50,554 nucleotides of DNA, taken from NCBI GenBank assembly GCA_045544835.1, contig JAZPZS010000165.1:1-50554 (forward strand), written 5' to 3'. The DNA is from UBA1189 sp045544835. Its GTDB lineage: Bacteria > Bacteroidota > Bacteroidia > Bacteroidales > Bacteroidaceae. Positions 16,560-26,417 of this stretch are shown piece after piece; within the stretch, counting starts at the first letter, position 1, and the number at the start of each line of letters is the position of its first letter. The position numbers and the translations under genes are program-made. The notes beneath the pieces are model-generated. The model made no database searches, had not been told where the DNA came from, and saw nothing but the letters and a program-made list of their open reading frames with translations.

Positions 16560-19241
16560 TCATTCCAAATCCAAGTAATCACATCCACGAATGTCCTGTG
16601 TCTTGTCATAGATGAGCAGGTATAGGCCTGCTGCAATATAGTCACACACATCAGACAGGTTGATGGAGATGTTGGGATTGTCCTTAATCTCAAAGTAGCG
16701 GATATAGGGCGATATGGTGTCCTCAATCTTGCGCAGGTCGTTGGAACCGATGTAGAAAGCGCCCAGGCTAGGACAGGTATACAGTCCTGTGGGCCACTCC
16801 TTCAACGTGCGGTTACCCTGTTCGTCGCGTTGGTGACGGATGCCGAAGGTAGAGAGGTAGCCGCCATCGAGCGGTTCGTAGGGGAACTCCGAGAAGCTAT
16901 TGTAACTGAGGTCGATACCATAGAGATAGGGAATATTGTTCGACCACAAGTCACTGGGCAGGTCGGTCAGCTTATTGTAGCTGAGGTCGAGTGTCTGCAA
17001 GAAATGAGCATACTTACCTGTCATGGAACCTTCGGGAATACGCTTCATACCATTACCCGAGAGGATGAGCGTAACCATAGGCGACCCCGTCTTGAAGAGT
17101 ACGGCCGGCATGGTCTCCAAGCGATTGTACGAGAGCGACACCGATGTGGCATTGATGCCGTGGTGGTTGTCGCCGTGCTCAAAACCCGTAATCTCGTTGT
17201 AGGAGAAGTCCACCGAAGCCATCACATTGACAGACTTGGCATTGAAGATGTCGGGCACCTCCTTGAGCTTGTTGTGTGTGCAAGAGAAGAGCTCCACATC
17301 GAAATAGCCGAAGAAGTAGTCGTAGCCATCCTCTTCCCTATGGCTGGGGATGGTCTCTATCTCGTTATAGTCGAGGTATACCTTGGTGAGGTTGATACCC
17401 TTGCCAAAGGGGTGGAGGGTTTTGATCTTGTTGTTGGTGCAGTCGAGCATGGCCAGCTTCTTCATTCGGCTCAGGTACTCGTATTTGGGGAACTCCTCCA
17501 GATTGTTGTATCCCATATAGAGAATCTGCAGGCGGTCGCCACTCTTGCCGTCGATGATGGCTTCCCAGTCGCTCTTGAGCTGCTCGCCGCTGATGCCGCT
17601 GTTGCAGGCAATGTTGAGCGACTGCAATTCGGGCACATTGGTCAGCAGGTCCAGAGGCAGTGCCGTGAGCTTAGGGCAGTTGTAGATTTCTATATCGGTC
17701 AGCGCAGTCATATTCTCCCAGCTCCACGTCTCGCGCTCACCATAGAAGGGAGAGTCCTCCTTGACGTCGACAAAGAAGTTCTCTACGGTGATGGGCGAGT
17801 TGGCAATGTAGATCTGCTGCAACTCGGTAAGGCGCATCATGGCACGTGAGATTCCGGTAATCTGGTTGGTGAGGTTACCCGACTGCACATCCTTGAGTTC
17901 TATGCGTGTGCTCTTCAGGATGGGAGCCTGCTTGCCATCGCGGTTGACACCCTCCTGCAGGATGTCGGAGAGTCCCTCGCGGATATCGCGCTTGAGGAAA
18001 CGGTTATGGTAGTCCATACGGATACGCTCGCGCTGCTCGGCACTCATGTTGGCACCGGCATCCTCAAAGAGATGTCCGCCCAACTTCTCGTCGTGTGTGC
18101 CGAGAGAGAGCACCACCAGCTTGTTGAGCTGACCTATGGCGTCGGGCACTACACCACGGGCACCCATACCGGCCAAGGATAGCGACACCACGCGGCCGTC
18201 ACCGTCGAGGGTTACGCCCGGCTGCTCGCCCCACATATCGAGGTCTTTGTTGAAGTCCCAGTTGCAACCGGGAGCCTCGGCCTCGCCATAGTAGCTCCAG
18301 TTGGGTCCGTCAAGGGCAAGCCAAATCTTCTTCAGGGCAAGATAGTCCTTGATGTGCTCGGCCGTCTCGCTCAGCTGAATGGTGACGGGCACCTCCTCGG
18401 TGAGCTCATTGTCAGCAACGGTGAATCTCGCTCCATCAGCCACGCTGGCCGCTTCGAGCACCGTGCGTGCCTTCTTGTCCGAATAGGTAGTATAGTGCGT
18501 TACGGCATACTCACCAGCCTTGAGCCACACCACGGTATCTACGGTATAGTAGGTTGTCTGAGCATTGTAGCCCGATCCGTCGATAGCGTGGTCATGAAAA
18601 TCTTCCTGGAACGCCACAAGCACCTTGTTGATGTCTACGCTCTCCCGTGTATTGACATTCATCACCGTGAGGCTCACCGCCTTGATATTGCTGAACGGAT
18701 AGGCCCCTGCCCCACCGGCACGAGTGGCGGTGAATGCCTCGGGCTTGACGAGACGGAACGAAGCCTTGCCACGCGGCGTGACATCAACGGAGAGGTTATG
18801 GTATACCAGTCCGTCGGGGATGACAGTAAACTGCGACGAAGCCTCATCGGTCATAATCTCCTCATCTAAGTTGTCATAGAGCGTATAGCCCACCACACGA
18901 TAGTCTCCCGCCAGCAACTGCAGCTTATCGCTGCGCAGGCCATACTCGGCATTCTCCGCGTTGTAGGAGTTGAGCACCAGTGTCTGCTCTATCGTAGAGC
19001 TTCCATGTTGCATATACACCTTCACCTTATGCGCGTCAGACAGGAAATCCAACGTAGCACGCGTGGCACTCTTGGCCGGTGCAGTGTCGTTCTTGTAGAG
19101 TTTGAACTGCACATAGCCATACTCTACGTTCTGCAGGTCATCCTTCTCGGCACAGCTTGTGAAGCCTGCTGCCACACAGAGGAGTAGCGCGAAAGAGGCG
19201 ATGCGAAAGATCTTCTTCATCTGATTCTTTATATTCATCAT
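16560..19241 (-). CDS. DUF4458-like and leucine-rich-repeat surface lipoprotein
   Basis: The 893-residue lipoprotein has its signal ending FTSC and then AEKDD. The start at 19241 overlaps the stop of the upstream gene (TAATG), which suggests translational coupling; MKKIFRIASF at 19220 is an alternative. The N-terminal half (about 40-300) resembles the DUF4458-type region found with LRRs in Bacteroides (YGYVQFKLYKND, LLAGDYRVVGYTLYDN, LKAGEYAVTHYTTY). The C-terminal half has many leucine-rich repeats (LAMLDCTNNKIKTLHPF, LTKVYLDYNEIETIPS, LQTLDLSYNKLTDLPSDL). These are probably protein-binding and exposed at the cell surface. The domain name is from memory and should be checked against Pfam; the LRRs are plain in the sequence. 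Confidence 0.8.
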   Translation of the reverse strand: MMNIKNQMKKIFRIASFALLLCVAAGFTSCAEKDDLQNVEYGYVQFKLYKNDTAPAKSATRATLDFLSDAHKVKVYMQHGSSTIEQTLVLNSYNAENAEYGLRSDKLQLLAGDYRVVGYTLYDNLDEEIMTDEASSQFTVIPDGLVYHNLSVDVTPRGKASFRLVKPEAFTATRAGGAGAYPFSNIKAVSLTVMNVNTRESVDINKVLVAFQEDFHDHAIDGSGYNAQTTYYTVDTVVWLKAGEYAVTHYTTYSDKKARTVLEAASVADGARFTVADNELTEEVPVTIQLSETAEHIKDYLALKKIWLALDGPNWSYYGEAEAPGCNWDFNKDLDMWGEQPGVTLDGDGRVVSLSLAGMGARGVVPDAIGQLNKLVVLSLGTHDEKLGGHLFEDAGANMSAEQRERIRMDYHNRFLKRDIREGLSDILQEGVNRDGKQAPILKSTRIELKDVQSGNLTNQITGISRAMMRLTELQQIYIANSPITVENFFVDVKEDSPFYGERETWSWENMTALTDIEIYNCPKLTALPLDLLTNVPELQSLNIACNSGISGEQLKSDWEAIIDGKSGDRLQILYMGYNNLEEFPKYEYLSRMKKLAMLDCTNNKIKTLHPFGKGINLTKVYLDYNEIETIPSHREEDGYDYFFGYFDVELFSCTHNKLKEVPDIFNAKSVNVMASVDFSYNEITGFEHGDNHHGINATSVSLSYNRLETMPAVLFKTGSPMVTLILSGNGMKRIPEGSMTGKYAHFLQTLDLSYNKLTDLPSDLWSNNIPYLYGIDLSYNSFSEFPYEPLDGGYLSTFGIRHQRDEQGNRTLKEWPTGLYTCPSLGAFYIGSNDLRKIEDTISPYIRYFEIKDNPNISINLSDVCDYIAAGLYLLIYDKTQDIRGCDYLDLE

Positions 19242-20767
19242 TAGTTTAATATTTTCGTGGTTACTACCAAGGCCTTGTGGTGTACCTTCTGTGCATCGAC
19301 GAAGAAGACGATATAGTCTGACTCGATGTAGGAGCGGAACTGGAGGAGCATGTAGTCGTCGCCCTCGGCTTCCATCATGGTGGGCTCAATAAAGTAATCC
19401 TCACCCTCTACGGCATATTCACCTGTGGTGATATTGATTACGCTGATGGTACCGTTAGCGATGCTGGGATCCCACAACTCAAGGGGGAGCATGGGGTTGA
19501 AGATGTAGGGATAGGCAAACTCCAGCTCGGCCTTGAAGACATTGTTGGCCGATACGCCGTTAGACTCGGCAAAAGCCACATACATCTCATCGGTCTCGAG
19601 GGCAACCTCCATATATTCGAAGGTGGGGCCATCGATGAGGTGGAAGCTACCGGCTAAAGCGCTCTCCTGAGTGAACTCGGCTATGAGGTATTGCTCGCAC
19701 GCGGCCTTCAACTCGGGGATGCCACCCATGTCTTCGAACAGGAACGCTGCAACGCCTTCACCCTGGGCAACCTCGTCACAAAGGGCGTTGGGGAGCACGA
19801 AGAGGTAGCCCGTGCGCTCACCGCCGGTATTCTCCTCGAAGCTGAGGGTGATGCCGCCCTGCATGTCATCAGCTATGGAGACCCACAAGCCTGCAGTGTC
19901 GGCAAGCACACAACCATTGCTCTTGTCGTAATTGGCATAGTAGAGTGTATACGCGTCATTGAGGGCAGTCACGGTCACTTCGATGGGTGCATCATACACT
20001 TCTTGAGTCATCTCGTACAGGGAGTTCTTATAGGTCTGTCCATCGGCTGCCACCTTGAGCCCCCACTGTGTGGCCGGCTCCAAAGCGATAGTCCGGGCAT
20101 CCATGCCTGTATAGGCCACGTGAAGGCGCATCATCGGGGTCTCGCGGTCGCTGAAGCAAATGGAGTCTGTGGCATTGCTTTGGCTATACTTCAGATACTC
20201 GGGCTTCACGTTCAGGGTGATGACCATTTCGTCGCGCTGTATGTCGAGCCACTCGGCACTCTGGCTGATGTAGAGGTTGTTCTTGTCGAAGGTCGTCTCC
20301 TTGATGACGAGTGTAAGCGTTCCTTCGGCACCGATGGTTACGGTCTGATTGTGAGTGTAGTTGACGGAGTCGTTGCCCAGCACAATGGCATTGGTTATAC
20401 CTGTGCGGACGATTGTAGCTATCACACGGCTCTCCTCGCCCATGCGAAGGGAGATATTGGCCTTGCTGTCATCGACACTCTGTCCGTCGGCATTGACATG
20501 AAAGGTCACTTGCTGCTCGCCAGCCTTGCCGTTGGTGTCGAGAAAGAGGCCGTCGACCTTGCACCACATGGCATCGGACGAGAGCTGCCAGTCGGTATTG
20601 GCCGTGAAGGCGATAGTCACCTCTTCGCCGGCAGCTACAGTGTGTGTGGCCACTTCGGTAGGGAATATGGGAGTCGGTGCCTCGTTCTCCTCTATACAAG
20701 CGCCCATCAAGCAAGCTATCATTGCCAGGGCACACATCCAAAACTTATTCGTTTTCATTGTCTTCAT
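19241..20767 (-). CDS. DUF5003-like surface lipoprotein with BACON-like N-terminus
   Basis: The 508-residue lipoprotein has signal MKTMKTNKFWMCALAMIACL (lipobox cysteine in GAC, followed by IEENE). A BACON-like sandwich comes first (ATHTVAAGEEVTIAFTANTD, MWCKVDG). Further all-beta modules follow (LVIKETTFDKNNLYISQSAE, ALEPATQWGLKV). No catalytic motif is visible. Proteins of this layout are regularly found downstream of SusD in Bacteroides operons with DUF4458/LRR partners. Its role is likely substrate binding or support of the surface complex (inference). Its stop overlaps the start of the next gene by one base and it lies 21 bp after the DUF4984-like gene. Confidence 0.65.
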   Translation of the reverse strand: MKTMKTNKFWMCALAMIACLMGACIEENEAPTPIFPTEVATHTVAAGEEVTIAFTANTDWQLSSDAMWCKVDGLFLDTNGKAGEQQVTFHVNADGQSVDDSKANISLRMGEESRVIATIVRTGITNAIVLGNDSVNYTHNQTVTIGAEGTLTLVIKETTFDKNNLYISQSAEWLDIQRDEMVITLNVKPEYLKYSQSNATDSICFSDRETPMMRLHVAYTGMDARTIALEPATQWGLKVAADGQTYKNSLYEMTQEVYDAPIEVTVTALNDAYTLYYANYDKSNGCVLADTAGLWVSIADDMQGGITLSFEENTGGERTGYLFVLPNALCDEVAQGEGVAAFLFEDMGGIPELKAACEQYLIAEFTQESALAGSFHLIDGPTFEYMEVALETDEMYVAFAESNGVSANNVFKAELEFAYPYIFNPMLPLELWDPSIANGTISVINITTGEYAVEGEDYFIEPTMMEAEGDDYMLLQFRSYIESDYIVFFVDAQKVHHKALVVTTKILN

Positions 20768-20788
20768 TGTCGTATCGTGCTAATGTAA

Positions 20789-21688
20789 TTAATATCCTTG
20801 GTTCTTGAGTATGCGGGCCTCATCGTCGCTTATCCACTCGACGGCATTGATGAAGGTGCCCACAACGTTGGTCCCTTCGGCCATGCCGGGTACCCATACG
20901 GTCATGTACTGGAAGATGAACTTCTCGCACGAGCTGTAATAGCTCACGAGCGATGAGGGCTGGTAGGCGTGGAGCATGCCGTCGCCATAGATGGTGCCGA
21001 AGGCTTCACCGGTGGTGGCCATGGTCTGGTCGTCCATCTCGATGAGCGGATTGAGCATATCTTCGGTAGTGAAGCGCACCTTCATGTCGTAACCGTCGTA
21101 GAAGTAGTCGTGAAGGATGACCGCAGTGGAATCTTCGGGGTCGACCTCCGTCGTTATCAGACGCATATCCTTTATCGAGTAGTCCATCAGGAAGGTAGAT
21201 GTCACTACGGCATAGCCGGTGAAGGCGTTGATATCGAACGGGCATATCTTACGCAGGATGACCTTAGTCTCGTTGCCCTCGTAGAGGCTCCACTGGACAT
21301 CGTCATCGGTAATCAGGCGAAGCACCAGCGTAGGGTCTTCGTCAATAGTCAGGTTATCATAGATGGCACGCACGCGCACACTCGTAGCCAGCTCGCCAGC
21401 CTTGATGACCACGGTGTTGGACTCCAATGTGTAATGGACTCCCTCGATGGCACTGCTCTCCTTGTCGACCACCTCCACGGCAAGCGTGCGGTCTTTGTCG
21501 CTGGCTTGTGTGGCCGCGATATGAATGTCGAAAACCTCTTCGCTGTTCTCTACACCCAATACCGAGAGGGTATCGGCAAACATGATGTAGAGCGGCCCTC
21601 CGTATACGGTGCGCTGCTCCTCACAACTGGTCAGTCCGGCAAGCATCACGAGCGATGCCACCATGCCGAGAAATATCTTCTTGTTCAT
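20789..21688 (-). CDS. DUF4984/DUF4843-like surface lipoprotein
   Basis: The 299-residue lipoprotein starts at the ATG at 21688 (MNKKIFLGMVASLVMLAGLT, cysteine in TSC, then EEQ). A longer frame to 21730 would overlap SusD and is not needed. Residues about 30-145 resemble the Calx-beta/DUF4843-type sandwich (VFDIHIAATQASDKDRTLAV, EGVHYTLESNTVVIKAGE, PTLVLRLI). The C-terminal part (FTGYAVVTSTFLMDYSIKDM ... YMTVWVPGMAEGTNVV) resembles DUF4984, usually encoded right after SusD. It begins 16 bp after the SusD stop and probably acts as an accessory substrate-binding lipoprotein. The family name is from memory. Confidence 0.65.
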   Translation of the reverse strand: MNKKIFLGMVASLVMLAGLTSCEEQRTVYGGPLYIMFADTLSVLGVENSEEVFDIHIAATQASDKDRTLAVEVVDKESSAIEGVHYTLESNTVVIKAGELATSVRVRAIYDNLTIDEDPTLVLRLITDDDVQWSLYEGNETKVILRKICPFDINAFTGYAVVTSTFLMDYSIKDMRLITTEVDPEDSTAVILHDYFYDGYDMKVRFTTEDMLNPLIEMDDQTMATTGEAFGTIYGDGMLHAYQPSSLVSYYSSCEKFIFQYMTVWVPGMAEGTNVVGTFINAVEWISDDEARILKNQGY

Positions 21689-21704
21689 ACGTTCAGTATC
21701 CTTA

Positions 21705-23249
21705 TTATTTGTTACTCTCATTGGGTTCAATGTCGGCGCCCGGCGACTCCAGTTCGTGCTGCGGTATGGGCCATACGAAGAGCGGATTGTCGGCCTCGAC
21801 CTTGAGGCTGCTGCCGTTGCTGAGCGACTGCTCCTGGGGTGTGCGCTCGAAGCCCTTGTGCCAGCGCTTGAGGTCCTGAAGGCGGAAGCCCTCCATATAG
21901 AGTTCCTTCACGCGCTCCTCTTCGATGATGTCCATAGCATTTGCCTCGGTGAGCGAAGCCGATGCACCTGAGCTGTAGCGTGCCTTGCGCAGCTCGAGGA
22001 TGTCGGCCGAGGCCTTGGCATAGAGCTTCTGTTGGGCGTATGCCTCGGCACGGATGAGGTACTGCTCAGAGAGGCGGAAGACCTGTGGCTCACATACGTG
22101 GAGTATCTGCGCACCTTCAAACAGTTCCTGATTGCCCCAGTACTTGGCGAGCAACGGCCAGGTGAGTCCGTGGCTGTGGCCAGTGGTCACTTGGCAAAAG
22201 TTGACGCTATAGCGCATATCGTTGGCTGCATACAAGCCCAACACCCACTGGGCAGGCACATAGTCGGGCTTATAGGACTGATAGTCCCAGTTGAAGAATA
22301 CCGAGCCTAGAGCACCACCGTATGCCGTGGTGGTGAAGCCTATCTTCCAGATGGTCTCGGTGGAGCGGTTGTAGCGCCACATATACTCGTAGTAGCTGAT
22401 CTGCTTGTTGGTCATCGACAAGTAGTCGGTCATGGTGGTATAGGGGGTATTTGCACTTGACAGGGCAAACTCTCCACTCTCGATGAGCAGGGTGGAGTAC
22501 TTGATGGCATTGTCGTAGTCTTTCATATAGAGGGCTACACGCGCACGCAACGCGTATACCGTATATATACTGAAGTAGGGACTGCTGTAGAAGGTGTAGC
22601 TGTCGTCCTCATCGGTCAGCTGCAACAGGTCCTCGGCACGCTCGAGGTCGGCAATGACAAAGGCATACGAATCTTTCAGCGAAGCGCGCGACAGCGAATC
22701 GGTCTTATAATAGTCCTTCTTGATGACTACGCCCAGCTCATCGGCCGCCTCATCATCGTTCTCATATGCCTTGCAGAAGAGCTTGATAAGCTCCGAATAG
22801 GCCAAGGCACGGGCAAAATAGGCCTCGCCGCAATATTGTTCCAAACGGTCGAAGTCTGTGTCGTCGTAGATATTCTCGCGCACCTTGTCGGCATTGGCCA
22901 GCAGGAAGTTGCATCGACCAATCACATCGTACAGAGCGCCATACACGGAGGTGATTTGCGAATTGGTGGCCAGGATGTCCCAACGCCAGATGTCGCCATA
23001 GGTATTGGTGTATCCGTTGACGGCATAGGCGAGGTCGGCCTGCAGGTCGGGCAGCAGGGTGAGGTAACCACTATACAGCGCACCACTGAGCCAGGCGCTA
23101 TAGATACCGATGACAGCTTGATTGGCCTCGTCGATGGTGGTGATGGCACTATCGGCAGGTATTTCATCTTGCGGATACTTGTCGAGGCAAGATGACAGCA
23201 TGCACACGCTGAGTGCAATGAACAAGGATGTTTTTATTTTTCTAATCAT
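21705..23249 (-). CDS. SusD/RagB-family nutrient-binding surface lipoprotein
   Basis: The 514-residue lipoprotein (MIRKIKTSLFIALSVCMLSS, then Cys21 and LDKYPQDE) is of normal SusD length. Family segments appear in order: LDKYPQDEIPADSAITTIDE, ALYDVIGRCNFLLANADKV, GEAYFARALAYSELIKLF, LIRAEAYAQQKLYAKASADI, EERVKELYMEGFRLQDLKRW and the C-terminal PIPQHELESPG. SusD proteins form a lid over the SusC porin and hand substrate to it. The partner SusC is encoded 93 bp upstream. With a protease as the only enzyme in the operon, a RagB-like role in peptide capture is more likely than glycan capture (inference). Confidence 0.93.
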   Translation of the reverse strand: MIRKIKTSLFIALSVCMLSSCLDKYPQDEIPADSAITTIDEANQAVIGIYSAWLSGALYSGYLTLLPDLQADLAYAVNGYTNTYGDIWRWDILATNSQITSVYGALYDVIGRCNFLLANADKVRENIYDDTDFDRLEQYCGEAYFARALAYSELIKLFCKAYENDDEAADELGVVIKKDYYKTDSLSRASLKDSYAFVIADLERAEDLLQLTDEDDSYTFYSSPYFSIYTVYALRARVALYMKDYDNAIKYSTLLIESGEFALSSANTPYTTMTDYLSMTNKQISYYEYMWRYNRSTETIWKIGFTTTAYGGALGSVFFNWDYQSYKPDYVPAQWVLGLYAANDMRYSVNFCQVTTGHSHGLTWPLLAKYWGNQELFEGAQILHVCEPQVFRLSEQYLIRAEAYAQQKLYAKASADILELRKARYSSGASASLTEANAMDIIEEERVKELYMEGFRLQDLKRWHKGFERTPQEQSLSNGSSLKVEADNPLFVWPIPQHELESPGADIEPNESNK

Positions 23250-23267
23250 ATTGTTATCTTTTCCAAC

Positions 23268-23294
23268 CTCAGATTACTCTGATTTCTCAGATTT
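23268..23294. repeat. 9-bp repeat (CTCAGATTT-type x3) between SusC and SusD
   Basis: CTCAGATTA, CTCTGATTT and CTCAGATTT follow each other directly. AATCTGCGGAATCTGTGG further right (23323-23340) repeats the same core. They fill most of the SusC-SusD gap. Confidence 0.65.
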
Positions 23295-23342
23295 CTATTG
23301 ACTAACAATTCGTGTAATCTGCGGAATCTGTGGTTTTTTATT

Positions 23343-26282
23343 TTAGAACGACAATTCAATACCCATTGAGAACTGGCGCGACATAGGATACTGTGCCGCA
23401 TACACATTGCTGGTCGACTCCGGGTCGATGCCGCTGAATCGGGTGAAAGTGAAGAGATTCTGCCCCTGCACGTAAAGGCGAGCGCCACCTATGCCCTTGA
23501 GCTTGGCCAAGGTAGAGGGCTGCAGCGTGTAGCTGAGCATGAGGTTCTTCATGCGCAGGAACGAAGCATCCTCGAGGAAGCGGGAGTCCATCTGCGGAGT
23601 TACACCATAGCGGGGTATGTCGGTAATGTCACCGGGCTTCTTCCAACGGTCATAGAGCAGGCGCTTCGACTGGTTGTATACGGTATACAATCCGTTGCTC
23701 TCTTCGAAGAAGCGGTCATTATTGAACATCCAACGATTGGCCACCCAGGCAAACTGGGTGCTCACGGCCCAACCCTTCCACTGCACGGAGGTACCGAAGC
23801 CGCCTTGCCACGGTGCCATATAGGTCTTGCCTACAAGCACCTTGTCCGACTCGCGGAACTCGGTGGTGATGTTACCCTCCTTGTCGTACCAGAGGGCATC
23901 GCCATTGGCTGGGTTGACACCGGCGTAGCGGTTGATGTAGAACTCGCCAACAGGATGTCCGACAACGAGCTTGGTCGAGGTGCCTGACATCTCGTATTCG
24001 TTCAGACCGTTATAGAGTTCGGTAATCTCATTATGGTTGTACGATGCATTACCGCTGATGTTCCATACAAAGTCCTCCGTGCGAATCACATCGAGGTTGG
24101 CCGACAGTTCCACGCCACGGTTGACCATAGCACCCACATTGTCCCAGCGCTGGCCGAATCCATTGTTAGCATACGACTGAGGCACAAGCATCAGCATATC
24201 GGTAGTGAGTTTGTTGTAGAACTCAATATCCACATTGAAGCGGTGAAGGAATCCCAAGTGCAACGCCAGGTTACTGCTCCATAGCTGCTCCCAGCTGAGA
24301 TCAGGATTTCCTTCACTCGATGGAGCGATACCCGACTCCCCATTATATATATATCCACCGCCCACCAGAGCCAGATGGTCGTAGTTGGGAATAGAGGAGT
24401 TGCCCGATGTACCGGTGCTGAGTGCAACCTGGGCATTGGTAATCCATGTATAGGGACGCATAAACTTCTCTTTCAGCACATTCCACATCAAGCCCACACT
24501 CCAGAAGCCAGCCCAGCGGCCATTCTTTCCGAAACGCGAAGAGGCATCGGTACGGAGCGAGAAGTCGGCATAGTATTTATCCATATAGTTATACTCACCA
24601 CGTCCGAAGAAGGAGAGGTAGGCATAGCTCGAATAGCTGTTGGCCCACGACGAAGCGTATGTACCGTTCGACAAGGTGGTGAGGAAGTCGTTGTTCTGTC
24701 CGCGTGTCACCACCTGGAAACTCTCGGAGCGGTAGTTTACGCCCTCCTGTCCGAGCAGGAAGTTGAAATCGTGTATGTGATCAATGTCGAACTTATAGTT
24801 GGCGGTATTGGTTGCCGTGAGCTGCATCGTGTTGCCTGTAGCGTTGGCCGCCGTACCTATGCCATTGTTGCCGGGGAAGCTGGGCAGCGACTTCACGTCG
24901 GTCGTCGAGAGCGAGAAGTCAATACCGAGCTGCGAACGTAGGGTAAGGTTCTTCACTGGGGTAGCCTCGGCGTAGATGGTGCTCAGCACCTTGTATTTCT
25001 TCATCAGCTGCGGGTTAGTCTGCATCCACTCGATGGGGTTCTGCGTAGTACCCGTCCATGAACCATCTTTCGACGAAGCGATGCTGCCGTCCTCGCGATA
25101 GGGATTCCAATAAGGCAGCATGAAGCGGCTTGCCGAGATGGGCGTATAGAGTGTGTAGGCACCCTCGTCGGCCTGCTGCACCTCTTCGTAAGCGAGCATC
25201 GTGTTGGTTCCCATCTTGAGCCATTCGCCAGCCTTCACGTCGGCATTGCTGCGCAGCGAGTAGCGGCGGAAGGTAGAGCCCAGCGCGATACCGTCCTGGT
25301 CGTAGAAGTTGGCCGACACGAAGTAGTTCATGCGCTCCGTGGCACGGCTCACCGAGAAGTCATAGTTCTGCAACATGGCACGGTTGTTGAAGATAGCCCG
25401 CTGCCAGTTCACATCGGTCAAGCTCAGCAGGTCATAGTCCTGTCCCTTGTCGAGGCCTAATTCCTTCTCAAACTGTATGCGCTCGGCCGTGTTCATCAGT
25501 GTCCACTCCTTGGAGCTGGCGAGCTGTGAGAATCCGGCCTGTGCACGTAGCGTCACCTTGGGTTTCTCCATCTGTGTGCCACGCTTGGTCGTGATCACCA
25601 CCACACCATTGGCAGCACGTGCACCATAGATAGAGGTCGACGAGGCATCCTTGAGCACCGACACCGACTCGATATCGCTCGGGCTGATGGTGTTGAAGTC
25701 GGCACTTGAGATAGGCACACCATCGAGGATGAAGAGCGGTGCCGTACCCGAGTTGATGGAGTTGGTACCACGTATTTGGAAGGTAGCCGCCTTGGAGGGC
25801 TCACCCGAGTTGGAGAGCACCGTCAAACCCGCCGTCTGTCCCTGCAGTGCCTGGTCGAATCCCGCTGCAGGCACCTCGGCAATCTTGTCGGCCTTCACCG
25901 TACCTACCGAGCCCGCAATGGTACCCTTCTTCCTTACACCGTAGGCTACCACTACTACTTCCTCTACCATCTGCGCATCTGAGAGCATCTCGATGTTCAG
26001 TGTCTTCGTCGCAGCAGTCACCTTATGCTGCTGCTCCTGCATGCCGAGGTAGGTGAAGCTCAGCGTAGCCTCCTTACCTGCTATCTCTATGGCATAGTTA
26101 CCATCAAAGTCCGTGATAACACCGTTATACGGATTTTCCACTTGACGTATGGCCACACCAATTAATGGTTCACCATCTTCCTTGGAGATTACCGTACCCT
26201 TCACCGTAAATCCTTGTGCCAGCAATGTGCCACAGGCAAGCATCACTCCAAGAATGGTTGTTATAATTCTTTCTCTTATCAT
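23343..26282 (-). CDS. SusC/RagA-family TonB-dependent outer-membrane transporter
   Basis: The 979-residue product has a signal peptide (MIRERIITTILGVMLACGTL), a CarboxypepD_reg-like domain (about 25-110: VKGTVISKEDGEPLIGVAIR, TDFDGNYAIEI), the SusC signature region (VVVAYGVRKKGTIAGSV) and a plug (PLFILDGVPIS, ESVSVLKDASSTSIYGARAA, GVVVITTKRG). The 22-stranded barrel ends in a phenylalanine (QFSMGIELSF). SusC imports substrate through the outer membrane using TonB energy and is capped by SusD, encoded next. It opens the operon and has a good promoter (26352-26383). No regulator gene (SusR, ECF sigma/anti-sigma or hybrid two-component) is adjacent. Confidence 0.95.
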   Translation of the reverse strand: MIRERIITTILGVMLACGTLLAQGFTVKGTVISKEDGEPLIGVAIRQVENPYNGVITDFDGNYAIEIAGKEATLSFTYLGMQEQQHKVTAATKTLNIEMLSDAQMVEEVVVVAYGVRKKGTIAGSVGTVKADKIAEVPAAGFDQALQGQTAGLTVLSNSGEPSKAATFQIRGTNSINSGTAPLFILDGVPISSADFNTISPSDIESVSVLKDASSTSIYGARAANGVVVITTKRGTQMEKPKVTLRAQAGFSQLASSKEWTLMNTAERIQFEKELGLDKGQDYDLLSLTDVNWQRAIFNNRAMLQNYDFSVSRATERMNYFVSANFYDQDGIALGSTFRRYSLRSNADVKAGEWLKMGTNTMLAYEEVQQADEGAYTLYTPISASRFMLPYWNPYREDGSIASSKDGSWTGTTQNPIEWMQTNPQLMKKYKVLSTIYAEATPVKNLTLRSQLGIDFSLSTTDVKSLPSFPGNNGIGTAANATGNTMQLTATNTANYKFDIDHIHDFNFLLGQEGVNYRSESFQVVTRGQNNDFLTTLSNGTYASSWANSYSSYAYLSFFGRGEYNYMDKYYADFSLRTDASSRFGKNGRWAGFWSVGLMWNVLKEKFMRPYTWITNAQVALSTGTSGNSSIPNYDHLALVGGGYIYNGESGIAPSSEGNPDLSWEQLWSSNLALHLGFLHRFNVDIEFYNKLTTDMLMLVPQSYANNGFGQRWDNVGAMVNRGVELSANLDVIRTEDFVWNISGNASYNHNEITELYNGLNEYEMSGTSTKLVVGHPVGEFYINRYAGVNPANGDALWYDKEGNITTEFRESDKVLVGKTYMAPWQGGFGTSVQWKGWAVSTQFAWVANRWMFNNDRFFEESNGLYTVYNQSKRLLYDRWKKPGDITDIPRYGVTPQMDSRFLEDASFLRMKNLMLSYTLQPSTLAKLKGIGGARLYVQGQNLFTFTRFSGIDPESTSNVYAAQYPMSRQFSMGIELSF

Positions 26283-26351
26283 ATACGTAGCTCTGTCACT
26301 AGTTTTTTGTGTATTTTCTTCTTTTAGAAAGGCGTAAAATCAAAATGCCTG

Positions 26352-26383
26352 CAAAATTACACATAAATAATGAAATATGCCAA
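26352..26383 (-). promoter_or_regulatory. Promoter of the SusCD operon
   Basis: On the minus strand TAATTTTG (26359-26352) is a perfect -7 box and TTG (26383-26381) lies 21 bp upstream. The leader to the SusC ATG is about 65 nt. Confidence 0.65.
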
Positions 26384-26417
26384 TAATCAGTATTCTTTAA
26401 CGTCTGTCAAGCGCCAT

